A stretch of DNA of 64,000 bases from positions 50,305,262 to 50,369,261 of the forward strand of contig NC_012871.2 of the NCBI RefSeq assembly GCF_000003195.3. Direction: 5' to 3'. Positions 11,642 through 22,444 of the stretch are shown here, piece after piece. This stretch comes from Sorghum bicolor. Its lineage: Eukaryota > Streptophyta > Magnoliopsida > Poales > Poaceae. The notes beneath the pieces are model-generated. The model saw nothing but the letters and a program-made list of their open reading frames with translations, did no database searches and was not told the DNA's origin. Made by a program: the position numbers and the translations under genes. Position 1 is the first letter of the stretch. The number at the start of each line of letters is the position of its first letter.

Positions 11642-11700
11642 ACCTAGATGAGATCACCTAAATACATTAGGGAGTCAGACGAGCGATTTCATAGTTTGGG
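11581..11700. repeat. 60-bp tandem duplication at the foldback end
   Basis: Bases 11581-11640 and 11641-11700 are two copies of a unit starting GACCTATATGAGATC / GACCTAGATGAGATC and ending AGTTTGGG, with few mismatches. A third partial unit (GACCTAGATGA) follows at 11701. The unit is the outermost part of the right foldback arm. Confidence 0.85.
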
Positions 11701-11754
11701 GACCTAGATGAAAACCACATAATACTTTAAGGACCGGCTGTGCAATTTACTCTT

Positions 11755-11832
11755 AGTTCTATTAGTCACCAAAGAGTAGCTAAAATAATTTTAGCTAGCT
11801 AAAATTTAGCAAGAGAAACCAAACAGGCCCCT
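11755..11832. mobile_element. possible MITE terminus
   Basis: The stretch ends AAACCAAACAGGCCC, which looks like the end of a grass MITE whose other end would read GGGCCTGTTTGGTT. I could not find the matching left end, so this is a weak call. Confidence 0.3.
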
Positions 11833-12410
11833 AGTGGAAGTTTCATGTGAGTTTCATTTACATTAAATAGGTTGCCATATAAGCATTTTTTATGACATAG
11901 TAGTGTATTTAAGAAAAGAGAGAAGAAATATGTTTCATCTAAATAAAACTCTCATTTGGCATGATTACCAATTTTCTATGAGTCTTGGAATTAAATGTCA
12001 ACCATGGAATGAAACTCTCCTTTAAAAATGGGTGTTTCTTCCAAGTTTTATTTTAATTCACGTGACATGACAATCTTAGAAACACCACTATCAAATTAAA
12101 CTCCCAGACCCTAGATTTTCCATGATATACATGCCCGAGCAGACATGCATGTGTCTAAATGCAGCACTAAGTAGCCTCACAAGCACACATATCTCTCACA
12201 AGTTTGCATCGAGCTCAGGTAATCATTATTCGAGAAAATACTATTTTTCCTTTGAAAATTAAATAAGAGCACACTCCCTAGTTGCCAAAACATATGTAGT
12301 TGCTTTACCGTCCTAAAATATATCAATTTCTTGAGTTTTGGTTCTAACTTGAGTTTTGGTTCTAACAAAATCGAAATATCTTGAGTTCCAATAGATTTAT
12401 CAAAAACAAC

Positions 12411-13297
12411 CACTAGTACAAGCTGGCGGTGTAATATAATTTTTACAGGCGGTTTGAATTAAACAACGCCTGTAGAAAGAAAAACTGCCTGTGAAAATCA
12501 CGTATTTCTATAGGCGGTTCTCCTAAGAAACCGCCACTGAAAATCTAGTTCTACATGTGGTTTCTTAAGAAAACCGCATGTAGAAATAATTTGAAATTGA
12601 ATTTATTTGAGCTTTTCAAATGACCTCTTTTGGAAAAACTGTTAACATGAAAGTTGCAGATCTCGAAAAGTTATGAAACTTTGTAGTTGATAAGTTTTTC
12701 ATTTGAAATCATCTTGTTGTCGAAAACTATGTTTGAATTTCTCAAATTTGAAATTCAAATTTTGTAAATGACCTCGGATGGAGAAACTACCAATACAAAA
12801 GTTGTAGATCTTGAAAAGTTATAAAACTTTGTAGTTGACAACTTTTCCATTGGAATCCGTTTAGGGCCTCAAATAATCAATATATGTTCAGTTTAGGATA
12901 ATATGTGGGGAACTAAACTATAATATAGACACAACTGAGTGATAGGTGGAGTGGTAGAGGAGGCTACGTATGAGCTTGAGGTCTCAGGTTTGAATCCTAC
13001 CAACCACGTAGCACGTGATTTTACGTGAAAAAATGCGTGACTTCCCTATAATTAGTGGGCCTTCTCTATAATTAAAATCTTTTTTTCTATTTTTAAAAGC
13101 CAATTTTGTATTTTCTATAAAAAGATTTCTACATGCGGTTGACATAACTGAACCGCATGTGGAAATGCATTTCCACTAGCGGTTCTCAGTTACCCGCCTG
13201 TCGAAAAATTTATTTCCACAGCCACCTAACACAGGCGGTTCACCAATCCGCCTGTGGAAACGAGTTGGGAACCCTGTAGTGGTTTTGTGTACTAGTG
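12411..13297. mobile_element. non-autonomous CACTA element (887 bp)
   Basis: The ends are CACTAGTACA at 12411 and TGTACTAGTG ending at 13297, perfect CACTA-type inverted repeats. Subterminal sequence on both sides is packed with short inverted motifs around GCGGTT/AACCGC (for example CTACATGTGG ... CCGCATGTAG), as expected for transposase-binding repeats. The body has a roughly 115-bp direct duplication (about 12618-12735 and 12738-12862) and no transposase. Copy 2 of the duplicated segment (near 44197) shows the empty site. The flanks AAC and AGC are a candidate three-base target duplication with one change. Confidence 0.9.
12943..13012 (+). other. tRNA-like internal promoter boxes inside the CACTA element
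   Basis: GGTGGAGTGGTAGAGG resembles a pol III A box, and GGTTTGAATCC about 35 bases later is one base from a B box. No full cloverleaf or acceptor stem is evident, so this is tRNA-derived or tRNA-like sequence and not a tRNA gene. Confidence 0.4.
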
Positions 13298-13549
13298 AGC
13301 ACCAATATTTATGACACATGAATATATTTTTATATATTTATTTAGTGTTATATGTTGGTACTCTTCTCTATAAAGTTAATCAAATTTTAAATAGTTTAAT
13401 TCAGAATAAATTTAGAAGTTGATTTATTTAAGATGGAGGGAGTAGTTTGCTGGCTCTGCATGTTCTTTCTTGATTTTTTTTCTGTCAGCACGTACAGTCA
13501 TAGCCAAACAAAAATTAAAAAAAATGAAAGGGTGCAACTCAACTACTGA

Positions 13550-14142
13550 ATAAAAATGGCAACGGGTACCCGAAACCCAAATCCCAATGGGTTTTTACCC
13601 TATTAGGGCATGGGTTTAGGTCAATTTATCTACTCACGGGTTTGTTAATAGGTAAAAAGCTAGACCTACTGGGTTTATGGGTATGGGTCTAGGAATGTAG
13701 TATCCAAACCCGTAAATCCATGGGTTTTGTAAACCCGGTTCATGATAGCAAAGTAGTTTATATCTACCCACCTAATCTATATATCACACGCACTTTGTAT
13801 AAATAAATTTTAGATAATAAGGTATGTAAACAATTTTGAGTTAGTATTAGAAAAGATAGAGAAAAGAACAAAACACAAGTATCCATACATGACACATTTG
13901 CTTGAGGTGGTGTTGTCTACTTAGGTTTTAACAAGGAAAACGAGCCCACATGTGTTTGTTTTTAGCTACTACTCACAACATGATATTTTTAGTCTTATAT
14001 CGCCAACCAAAGGAAAGAGTGGTGGAATCTATACTATTTAGTGATACCTAGGCAAGCAGTTAAAATCTATAATATTTTTCTCTTCTTAAATTAAAAAGAC
14101 AAAAAGGTTGAACTACATAAATATCTATAAAAGGTTGAACTA
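13550..14142. mobile_element. unclassified insertion in duplicated segment copy 1
   Basis: Copy 2 reads continuously across ACTACTGAACCACACCACAGTTG (44435-44455). Copy 1 has about 590 extra bases between ACTACTGAA and CTACAGTTG. The insert begins ATGGCAACGGGTACCCG and has repeated GGGTTT/AAACCC motifs up to 13740. Its right end has a 28-bp direct repeat (AAGGTTGAACTACA twice). No clear inverted repeats or target duplication could be fixed. Confidence 0.5.
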
Positions 14143-14639
14143 CAGTTGTAAAATCTAATCTATCAGCAAGATATATGAGATGGATGAAAGAAGGACAATT
14201 ATTAAGATCGGTCAGCTAAAAGCTACTACAACAATAAAATTACAAATTTTGCAAATACTTGAAAATGCATTTGAGCTAACCAACTACTCTTTTTCTCTAA
14301 ATTATAAGATATTTTGGCTTTTCAGATATTATTTTTATTATGTATTTAGACATAGTATATATCTAAGTGCATGGAGCTCCATATTCAGAAAAAACAAAAC
14401 TTTTTATATATAAATATAAACATTCAACTAGTAATTCAGAGGACGTCTCAAAATCTTGATAAGAAAGGGTGCACACATGACATGGGTACTATTATATAGT
14501 AAGGACAGCTTGTAAGTTAGCTTTTAATACATTATTTTATATTTTAATAAATAAATAAGAAAAATATTTTCATTAGAAGATAATTTTATACACATATTTT
14601 AAGAATATATAAACATATTATATAGGGCTATTCATGTTA

Positions 14640-14725
14640 CTCCCTCTGTCCCTGAAAGCTTCAACTCTTAGAATTCGTGCCAGTCAAACTTTTTTAACTT
14701 TGACCAACTTTATATAAAAGAGCAT
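14640..14725. mobile_element. Stowaway MITE, left half
   Basis: TA followed by CTCCCTCTGTCCCTGAAAGC at 14640 is a Stowaway (mariner-type) end. The element runs to AGCAT at 14725, where a retrotransposon interrupts it. The rest continues at 40871. Confidence 0.85.
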
Positions 14726-15757
14726 TGTCGGCGCCTAGACTCGTGGTCTAGACACAAACGAGTATAAGTATGCGTGACCACCTAAACCCGGATGGTGATG
14801 CAAGTGAAACACAGAGAATTTATACTGGTTCGGGCTAAGGATGCCCTACGCCCAGTGAGATCGGGGGTCTGTATTGCCTTGCACCCAAAGGTGCTCGTAG
14901 TAGGAGTGTACAAGCAGGTTGCGAGAGAGGGCTAAGTCCCAGGTCTCGGCTTTGTGTGGTGGGCAGAGCACTAGTTTCTACCCTGTGAATGAGCTTGCTT
15001 AGAGCTGTGGTGTCTGTGTTGTGTGGATGACCCTGTCTTGGTTGTGAACCCTGGCTCCCCTTTTATAGTCTCAAGGGGAGGCAGTTATTTACATGTGCGA
15101 TTGGAGGTTTCCTCTGTCGAATGATGAAGCCACAGTCCCGACCCTGTAGAAGCACGCCCATCTCGTCCTTGAGGCATGGCTGTCAGCATGGCTGCTCCTG
15201 TGGAGGGTTACCGAGCCCTGTTGGAGTCGTGGGGGTCGGATCGGTGACACTGCTGCCTGTCCTGTTAACAGTGGGAGAAGACAGCAAATAGTGGCGCTGA
15301 TTAATCTCCCCCATTCCTCTTTCACTGTGAGGCAGTACACCACAGCAAAAGAGGTAAGGTTGCATAGTGAAAGAGGTAAGGCTGCAGTGACCAGGGTGGT
15401 TGGAATAGTCACCACCATAACCTGCTGCGATATGGGAGTCACTGCGCCTGTCACGTCGTGGGTACGGGCGCCGTGCGTCGGAAGCCTTGCACTGTGATGG
15501 GGGATCGGGCGAAACGGCGTCGGCGCCCGAGCCCTAGAGGGGTCAGGCGAGACGAAACTCGCGTCCGAGGCCCAGAGGGGTCGGGCGAGGCGGAGCTCGC
15601 GTCCGAGGCCAAAGGGGTCGGGTGAGCCGTGGTTTGGGCCCGAGGCCAAGGAGTCAGACGAGCCGGGGTCCGCGCCCCGGTGATTGCGAATGGTTTGTTT
15701 TGTCTTTTGCGATTTTTATTGCTTTGATTTGGGTATCCCTTTTTATGGTACCCAACA
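14726..15757 (-). repeat. 3' LTR of the outer Tat element
   Basis: It begins TGTCGGCGCC and ends TACCCAACA. It contains two copies of a GC-rich unit of about 39 bp (GGGGTCGGGCGAGGCGGAGC type) near 15535-15625. A minus-strand TATAAAAGG promoter-like box lies near 15060. The LTR is 1032 bp against 1070 bp for its partner. Confidence 0.92.
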
Positions 15758-15770
15758 GTAGCCCCCGAGC
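15758..15770 (-). other. polypurine tract of the outer Tat element
   Basis: Minus-strand bases next to the 3' LTR read GCTCGGGGGCTAC, a G-rich priming tract. Similar tracts recur at about 15884, 16018 and 20854 within the same element. Confidence 0.7.
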
Positions 15771-15930
15771 CTTTGAAGGGGTGATCTCACCTCTTCAAAG
15801 GCTCTCTTTTAAGGGACCATTTTTTGTTGACCGAGAAATTTTTTACTTTCCCCGGAGGGTGCGCGCGAGCGCACCCGCCGGGTGTAGCCCCCGAGCCTTT
15901 TGGAGGAATGGTGTTATTCCTTCAAAGGCT
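15767..15930. other. three strong hairpins beside the polypurine tract
   Basis: GAGCCTTTGAAG (15767) pairs with CTTCAAAGGCTC (ends 15804), with a further GGTGA/TCACC stem inside. GGGTGCGC-GCGA-GCGCACCC (15857-15876) is a perfect 8-bp stem with a GNRA-type loop on the plus strand. AGCCTTT...AGGAAT and ATTCCTTCAAAGGCT (15894-15930) form a third stem with the same outer sequence as the first. Confidence 0.75.
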
Positions 15931-16940
15931 TTTACCCTTGAGTGATGTAGTCGGGAGTATCTGAGGGATAGGTTGCGTGATCTTTACACGTAGTGCCTGT
16001 TCCCATCATGCGAGGAAGCCCCCGAGCCCTTTCCCCGCAAGGGTCGATCAGGTTCTTTCTCGTCTTGTAGTTACGTCCCTCATTCTTCCTTTCGCTCGGA
16101 GGAGGGGTGGGTTGCGCCGTACTACCCTCGATGGGCGAGTATCGACGTTCCCCCGGAGCTGCAAGCGGGTAAATCCAAGTGGATGTCCGAGTCCCATTCG
16201 ATAGGGGTCGGCTTGTGGCCTTATGGGCACATCTCAAAATACCCGAGGGCAGTCACGGTGGATGTCGGAACCGTTCACTTGGTTTCGAGGGCTCGGTGCC
16301 TCCCTCGATGGGATCCCACTCGCGTGACACCCGCATGGGTCTCGGATACGACTGGCAAAGATGCGCCGACCCCCTGAGGGGCTCGGACCATGGCCTCTAT
16401 TGTGTTCATCTTCAGTCATCCCTTGCTTGGTTATCCTAAGGTGACTGTTCGAACCCGCTTTGTAGGTCAGTCTTCGCAACCTCTAGAACGTAGGTGGCCG
16501 TGGCCTGGGGATTTTTACCTCAAAAGGTTTTTCAGATTTGATTGTAGTATTTGGGTCGGGCGAGACGGAATCTGCGTCCGACGGAAACCGCCTTGCAATT
16601 TTTGCTCGGGGTCAGCAGGGGGTCGGGCAAGACGGAATCTGCGCCCGACAGAGACCGCCCTGCAACCTTGGTCAGCAGGGGGTCGAGCACCGCTTGCCTT
16701 GGAAGGAACCGCCCTGACATATCTTTTCAGGGCGCCCCTTTTGAGGCGCGGCGCATGGGGAGTCAAAACGGCCGTGCCGTTGTGCCCTGACTGGATACGA
16801 TGTTTCACCTATGAAATTAATGCGCGCGTGCGGCGGGCATGAGAATCGGAGGGAGTGGGCGCTTTGAATTTTTCACCTGGTGGGGGAGCGGGCGACGGTT
16901 GCTCTTTTCCCCCTCGATCTCCTGTGTAGGCGGCGTGGCC
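15931..16940. other. 3' noncoding region of the outer Tat element with GC-rich repeats
   Basis: No gene is seen. Between about 16551 and 16720 a unit GGGTCGGGC(G/A)AGACGGAATCTGCG...CCGACxG followed by GTCAGCAGG occurs two to three times. It is similar to the minisatellite unit in the LTR (GGGTCGGGCGAGACGGAACTCGCG). Confidence 0.65.
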
Positions 16941-16955
16941 GTGGTGCCCTCCTTC

Positions 16956-16962
16956 TATAAAA
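16956..16962 (+). promoter_or_regulatory. TATA box of the outer accessory gene
   Basis: TATAAAA in CCTTCTATAAAAGCAG lies about 130 bases before the ATG at 17088, in a GC-rich setting, on the plus strand. It would drive the accessory gene separately from the LTR. Confidence 0.6.
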
Positions 16963-17087
16963 GCAGTCGCGGGGGGATTAGTTCCTTTCCTCCTGCTCTT
17001 GCGTAAAAAAGCTCTTGCCTTCCTGCTCTCCTCTTGCTGCCGTCTTCTCCACTCCGCCCTGCAAACGCCCCACTCCGCTCAAAGCCA

Positions 17088-20000
17088 TGGCCGGCGACGA
17101 TGCGTGGCCCCCTAGCAATGTGACCAGGTCCGCGCTAGAGGCGCGCGTTAAGGCCGGGATCCTCCGTCCCCTCACGGATGTCGAGCTGCCGGAGTGGATC
17201 GTTCCCTCGGCGAACGATAGGGAGCCAAACCCGCCTCCGGGCTATGTGGTCTGCTTCCTGTTGTTCTTAGACCGGGGGTTCGGAACTCCGGCCAGCTGCC
17301 TGATCCGGGCGATTCTTCATTATTATGAGGTGGAGCTGCACAACCTCATCCCCAACTCAGTGATGCAGGCAGCCGTATTCGCCACGGTGTGCGAGGGGTT
17401 CCTGGGGGTTCCTCCCCACTGGAACCTCTGGCTTCACCTTTTTAAGGCGGATATGGCCGCCCACTACGAGGGAGGGGACAAATTTCCCCTGCGGGTCGGT
17501 GGTTGCACGCTGCAGCTCCGCCAGCAGCGATCCAACCAGTATATCTGGAGCGCCATGCCCTCGTCGAACCGGGGGTGGCAGAGCGGGTGGTTCTACATCC
17601 GGAACGACGGCGGGCTGCTCCCGGAGTATACCGGGAAGATGGTGACTGAGTGCCCCCAGAAGTGGGTGTGGGGCGCCCCTGCAGAAGAGCAGAAGAGGCT
17701 CGCCCCCCTTCTTGCGAGGCTCGAGAAGCTACGCGACGCCAGAGTCACTGCGGCCACGGTGGCGACGGCGTTCCACAAGAGGAGTTTGCTCCCGCTGGCG
17801 CAGCGGCGGGCATTCATGTTCGAGATGACCCAGGACGTTCCCTGGGTCGGGACGAGGATGCTGGAGGAACCGGTGTCGGCGTCAGACATAGCCGCCCGGG
17901 TCTCCAAGACCACGCACCCGGATCTGAAGAATTCCCGGGTGGTGCCGATGCGCCCTAAAAAGGGCTATATTTCTCTGGTAAGATGCAGTTTTTTGTTTCT
18001 AATTTAGCGCCCGTTCCCTTTTTCTCTCCGCCTTATCCCTGACTGCTGCTCATTTGTAGAGGATGGGGATCGTCAAGGACTCCCTGACCCTGTCCCTGAG
18101 GACAAGGCGATCCGGGCCAAGAATCGGGCCCGGAATGAGGAGCAGAAAAGGGTTAAAGAGGATAAGAAGGCGAAGGCTGCGAGGAAAGCGCAGCGCCGCA
18201 AGATCTCTGCCAAGAATCACCGTGAGGCCAAGAAGGCGGGGGTCCCACCGCCCGACTCTCCCGAGACTTTGGTCTCGGAGATAGAGGGTGGGGGAGACAA
18301 TGCGCACTGGCTCGACGAGCTGGCGGAGGAGGACGACGTGATCCCCCCTGTCGGCGGGGGGATCGAGATCCCAGAGGGGTCGAAGGCCCGAGGGGTCCCA
18401 AGCACCGGGGGGCAGCCAGGCCGTCCCCCACATCATTGTAGACGACGAGGACGGCGCCCCAGGAGAGGGCTCTGTCCCCGCGGGTCCCCAGGAGGGGTAG
18501 AGGGCGCCGGGGGGCGGAGCCAAAGCATCCCCACGGCCGGTGGTGTCGGAAGGCCCGACTGAGCCCCGCCCAGTCTCCGGGGCGGTGGCAGGTGGTTCGG
18601 TTGAGGCGCCGCAGGCCGAGACCACCATCGAAGTCCCTGCGCCATCCGCTGGGGAGACGGGGGTCCAGCCAACGGCCCCTGGCACTTCGAGAGGCCCCTA
18701 GGGAGTTCCAGCTCCCAAAAGAAGGCTGCCCCCCGAGCCAGGTACGTGTAGGTTTTCCGATTCTTCTTTAGATTTTTTGTTTTTCTCGTTCTTCTGAGTT
18801 GCGTTATCCCTTCATCAGCCGGAAGCACAAGGCGGCCTTGGTGGCGCTGGTTCCCCTGAAGGCCGTGAAGAGGGGGGGCGCAGTCGACCCCTGGGTCGGC
18901 GAGGCCCAAGTCGCCGCCCCCTCCGAGCCGCGAAGAGGGGGAGCCCCATCGAGGAGAGGGGCAGGAGATGGGGACGCCGAGGCCCCAAGAGCCGGAGGAG
19001 ACGGTCTTGGCCCTCGGGGCTATTCCTCCTCCGGGGGATGCCGATTTGGGGGTCGTCGCTCGGCCCGTGCAGATCGAGGAGGGCCGGGCCATCGTGGCGT
19101 CTAATGCGGCGCCCCTCGGGGGTCCTCACGGGAAGGCCCCCGCCCGTCCCAAGGCTCCTGCAGTGGAAGGAGAAAGGGACGCCCCGTGGGGCAAGAGCCC
19201 CGTGGTCTGGCCTGACTTGGACGACGCGGAGGGAAGGGCCAGGTTCGTTCTGGATGACCCGTCGGAGGCTTACCTCTGGCAGGGCCTGGACGCGTGTGGA
19301 CGTGCCAACGTCGAGGCCATCAACCGAGCATCCGAGCTCGTGAGCCAGGACATGTACAAGCTGGCCCAGGTGAGGCTTCCTTCCTTGTCATGAGGTGTTT
19401 TTCGTTTTGTATTGTAATACCGATACCCCGTGCAACTTTCAATTTTGCAGGCGCTGAAGGCTACGTCCTTTGAGAAATCAGTTTTCCTTCATAGGGAACG
19501 GGACGCCTGGGCAGCCTGCGAAAACGAGAAGGCTGCCAGGGAGGCGGCCGAGGGGGAACTCGCGAAAGAGTGCGAGATTTCTACTGAGCTTCGGCAGAAG
19601 TGCTCGGCCCTCGCAACTGAGGCTCGGGAGGCCCGAGAAAAGGTTGCTCCCCTAGAGAAGAGGGTCGGCGACCTGACTCAGGAGTCCCAAGAGCAGAGGG
19701 CGGTCACTGAGGGGTATAAGGGCGAGGTCGCTCGGCTAGAAGCTCTGCTCGCCGAGAAGGACCTTGCCCTGAACCAATCTCAGGTCGACCTTTCTGCAGC
19801 TCAGAGCGAGGTGGCCCGGTGGCACCGGAGCTCGGCGGAGAACGAGAAGCGAGCCGAGGGTAAGGACTGAGTTTTTTGCCTTGGCTCTTTTTATGCTTGG
19901 ATTGATTTTTCTGACCTCTGTGTTCCTTCCGTTCTGCTTTTCGACAGAGATGGAGAAGAAGATGGCCGAGGCAGCCTCTGCCGCCGATGCTCTGCAGAGG

Positions 20001-20400
20001 TCCCTTGACGCCGAGGTCGTGGACCGCTTGGCTCTGGAATCCATGGTCACCTCGGCGTGCGAGGGGTTCGGGGTGTCGGCGGCCGAGTCGGGGTCGTCGC
20101 TGCGGAGTTGAGTTGAAGCTCTTTACTCCCGGGCCGGGGAGAAGATAAGGGAGGCGCTCCACACCGGGGTGAAGAAAGCCATGGCGGTGGTGAGCTCTCA
20201 CTACGTCGGCGTTGACTTGCCGGCGGTCTGTGAGGGCTATGTCCTCCCTGACGATGAGGTGGTGGCCCAGGAGGAGCTGCAGATACTTGAGGATGCCGCG
20301 GACGCCCCGGGAGATGCTCTGGCCGCCTTCTTTGACGCCGAGGTGGAGCTTCCCCCCTCGGCGCGCAGGGGCCTAGGCAAGCAGGGAAATGAGGCTCTTA
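17088..20400 (+). pseudogene. Transposase_28-like antisense accessory gene of the outer Tat element
   Basis: It runs opposite to gag-pol. Start chosen at 17088 (GCCATGGCC, good context). Exon 1 (17088-17977) encodes a domain like the 'putative gypsy type transposon' family (Transposase_28): VPSANDREPNPPPGYVVCF, RGFGTPASCLIRAILHYY, EGFLGVPPHWNLWLHLF. Introns with GT...AG ends are at 17978-18061, about 18739-18818, 19370-19450 and 19860-19947; the 18061 acceptor keeps frame. Exon 2 is highly charged (KEDKKAKAARKAQRRK) but holds a frameshift near 18410 and two TAG codons. Exon 4 is a long coiled coil (SQEQRAVTEGYKGEVARLEA). The last exon has TGA at 20109. Function is unknown; the original product was probably a DNA- or RNA-associated protein. 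This copy is inactive. Confidence 0.75.
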
Positions 20401-20469
20401 AGTTAGTTTTTTCTTTTTGTAAACATCAAAGGCCAGTGGGCCTTGTATTGTGTATATACAAAACATGAA

Positions 20470-20990
20470 TGTTTATATGATTGTTCCTTTTAAGATTTCC
20501 TTTATATTTCTTGTTGTCTCTTTTCCCCTATGCCGACCCGCCTCGGCAGGCGGGGTAGGGTGAGTTACTTAGGGTCTGCGCTAGTCAGAGTGCCCGAGCC
20601 TAAGTCCTTTTCCTTTTCCTTAGTAATTTTTAGAAGTCCGGATCTCGCCCCCCCCGATCCTAGGGGGTGAGTAGAGGTCGTCCTTGCCCGTGGGCGCGGA
20701 TCTTTCCTCGGGCTCATGCCTTAAGGTTTAGGGGATGGATCTGCGGTTTCTTAAATCCTTTTAGGAAATGGAAGAAAGACCCTGGGTCGAGGTACTTTGA
20801 CTTGTGCGAAAAAAGGAAAAAAGATTCGGAGTTGCCATAGGGGTTCCCCTCGTGTAGCCCCCGAGGGAGGCTCGGACTCTGCAAGGCAGGTCCGAGGCTC
20901 ACTCTCTAAAAAGAAACGACCATATAATTTAAACTTTCGTTTATTCTTTCAAGGTGACGAACAAATGGATATTTTTACAAAATTCTAAGG
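20470..20990. other. noncoding spacer between accessory gene and integrase
   Basis: This is the zone where the plus-strand accessory gene and minus-strand pol meet tail to tail. It holds another GTAGCCCCCGAGGGAGGCTCGG motif (20854-20876), which can fold, and no coding signal. Confidence 0.5.
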
Positions 20991-22444
20991 GTAGAAGCGA
21001 CGTAGCTGTTCTCTATTCCACGCGTTCTTGAAGACCTCCCCTGCCTCGTTGGTGAGCTTGTAGGTGCCGGGTCGGAGGACTTCGGCGATGACGAAAGGTC
21101 CTTCCCAGGGGGCGTGAACTTGTGACGACCCTTGTTGCTCTGCCTGAGCCTCAGCACCAAGTCGCCGACTTGAAAGGCTTGGCCTCGAATTCGTCGCGCG
21201 TGGGTTCGGTGGAGGGCCTACTCGTACTTAGCAGAGTGTAGGAGGGCTACGTCTCTGGCTTCATCCAGCTGGTCCAATGCGTCTTCTTGGAATGTCTTGC
21301 AGCTGTTTTTGTCATAGGCTTGAACCCTTGGAGACCCGTACTCAAGATCTGTGGGGAAGACGGCTTCTGACCCATAGACCATGAAGAACGGGGTGAAGCC
21401 TGTGGCTCAGCTTCGAGAAGTCCTTAGACTCCAGATCACGGCCGGTAGCTCTTTGAGCCACCTTTTTCCGAACTTGTCCAACCGGTTGAAAATCCTGGGC
21501 TTTAGACCCTGGAGGATCATGCCATTGGCACGCTCCACCTGACCGTTGGTCTTTGGGTGAGCAACCGCCGCCCAGTCCACACGTATGTGGTGTGTGTCGC
21601 AGAACTCTAGGAATTTCCGCCCGGTGAACTGTGTGTTGTTATCGGTGATTATGGAGTTGGGCACTCCAAATTGGTGGATAATGTCCGTGAAGAATAGCAC
21701 TACTTGTTCGGCCTTGATCCTTGTGATGGGTCGGACCTCAATCCACTTGGAGAACTTGTCGATTGCGACAAGCAAGTGGGTGAAGCCCCCGGGCGCCTTT
21801 TGCAGAGGCCCGACGAGGTCGAGACCCCAGACAGCAAAGGGCCAGGTGATGGGGATCGTCTGTAGAGCCTGAGCGGGGAGATGAATCTGCCAAGCGTAAA
21901 ACTGGCATCCCTCACAGGTCCGCACGATCTCCGTGGCGTCAGCCACGGCGGTGGGCAAGTAGAAGCCTTGTCGGAAGGCATTTCCTACTAGCGTTCGAGG
22001 CGCGGCATGGTGGCCATAACCCCCCGAGTGTATGTCCTCCAGGAGCTTGATTCCCTCCTGACTTGGGATGCAGCGCATAAGAATGCCCAAGGGGCTACGC
22101 TTGTACATCTCTCCGTTGAGAAGGACGAAAGTCTTAGCGCGACGAGCCACACGACGTGCCTCAGCCTCATCTGAGGGCAAGGTGCCGTCGACGAGGCGTT
22201 GCAGCAAGGGGTAGCGCCAGTCTGGCGAGTTGTCAGGTGCAGGGGGCTCGGACTCGATATCCATGGCCTCCTGCTCCTGAGCGGTGGAGACCTCGGGGTC
22301 GGGGCCTGAGTCTCCTGGGTGTTGATCCGAGCCCCCGTCGTCTTTGTAGTCGACAGAAGGCTTGTAGACGTCACAGACGAAGACATCCGGGGGGGACCGT
22401 GGCCCGCTCGGATGCCATCTTGGCGAGCGCGTCGATGGCCTCAT
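20990..22444 (-). pseudogene. integrase of the outer Tat element, broken
   Basis: The reading frame 22444-21407 has the zinc-binding segment (HSGGYGHH ... CEGCQFYA) and all three catalytic residues: Asp in WGLDLVGPL, Asp in IITDNNTQF and Glu in NGQVERANG. A TGA after LRTSRS (about 21407) and another stop near 21228 break the C-terminal part, which continues to about 21000 (TGFTPFFMVYGSEAVFP, QVGDLVLRLRQSNKGRHKF). No chromodomain is present, as expected for the Tat lineage. It would act in the nucleus after particle import. Confidence 0.88.

Larger units (their letters stand above)
12110..14639 (+). repeat. duplicated segment, copy 1 (loaded with insertions)
   Basis: Starting near TACATGCCCGAGCAGACATGC, this segment matches 43912-45000 in the same orientation with moderate divergence. 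Relative to copy 2 it contains extra DNA at three places: the CACTA element, an unclassified insert and the Stowaway MITE that begins at 14640. Matching sequence resumes after the MITE at 41045-41085 (TTAAAAGTTAATATTATT). No gene is visible in the shared sequence. Confidence 0.8.

Noticed and set aside
12943..13012. A tRNA gene
   Set aside because: Only A- and B-box-like sequence; no acceptor stem or anticodon arm could be drawn.
18050..18685. Minus-strand 211-codon ORF
   Set aside because: Lies opposite exon 2 of the antisense accessory gene in a CpG-rich stretch; no domain and not in the gag-pol series.
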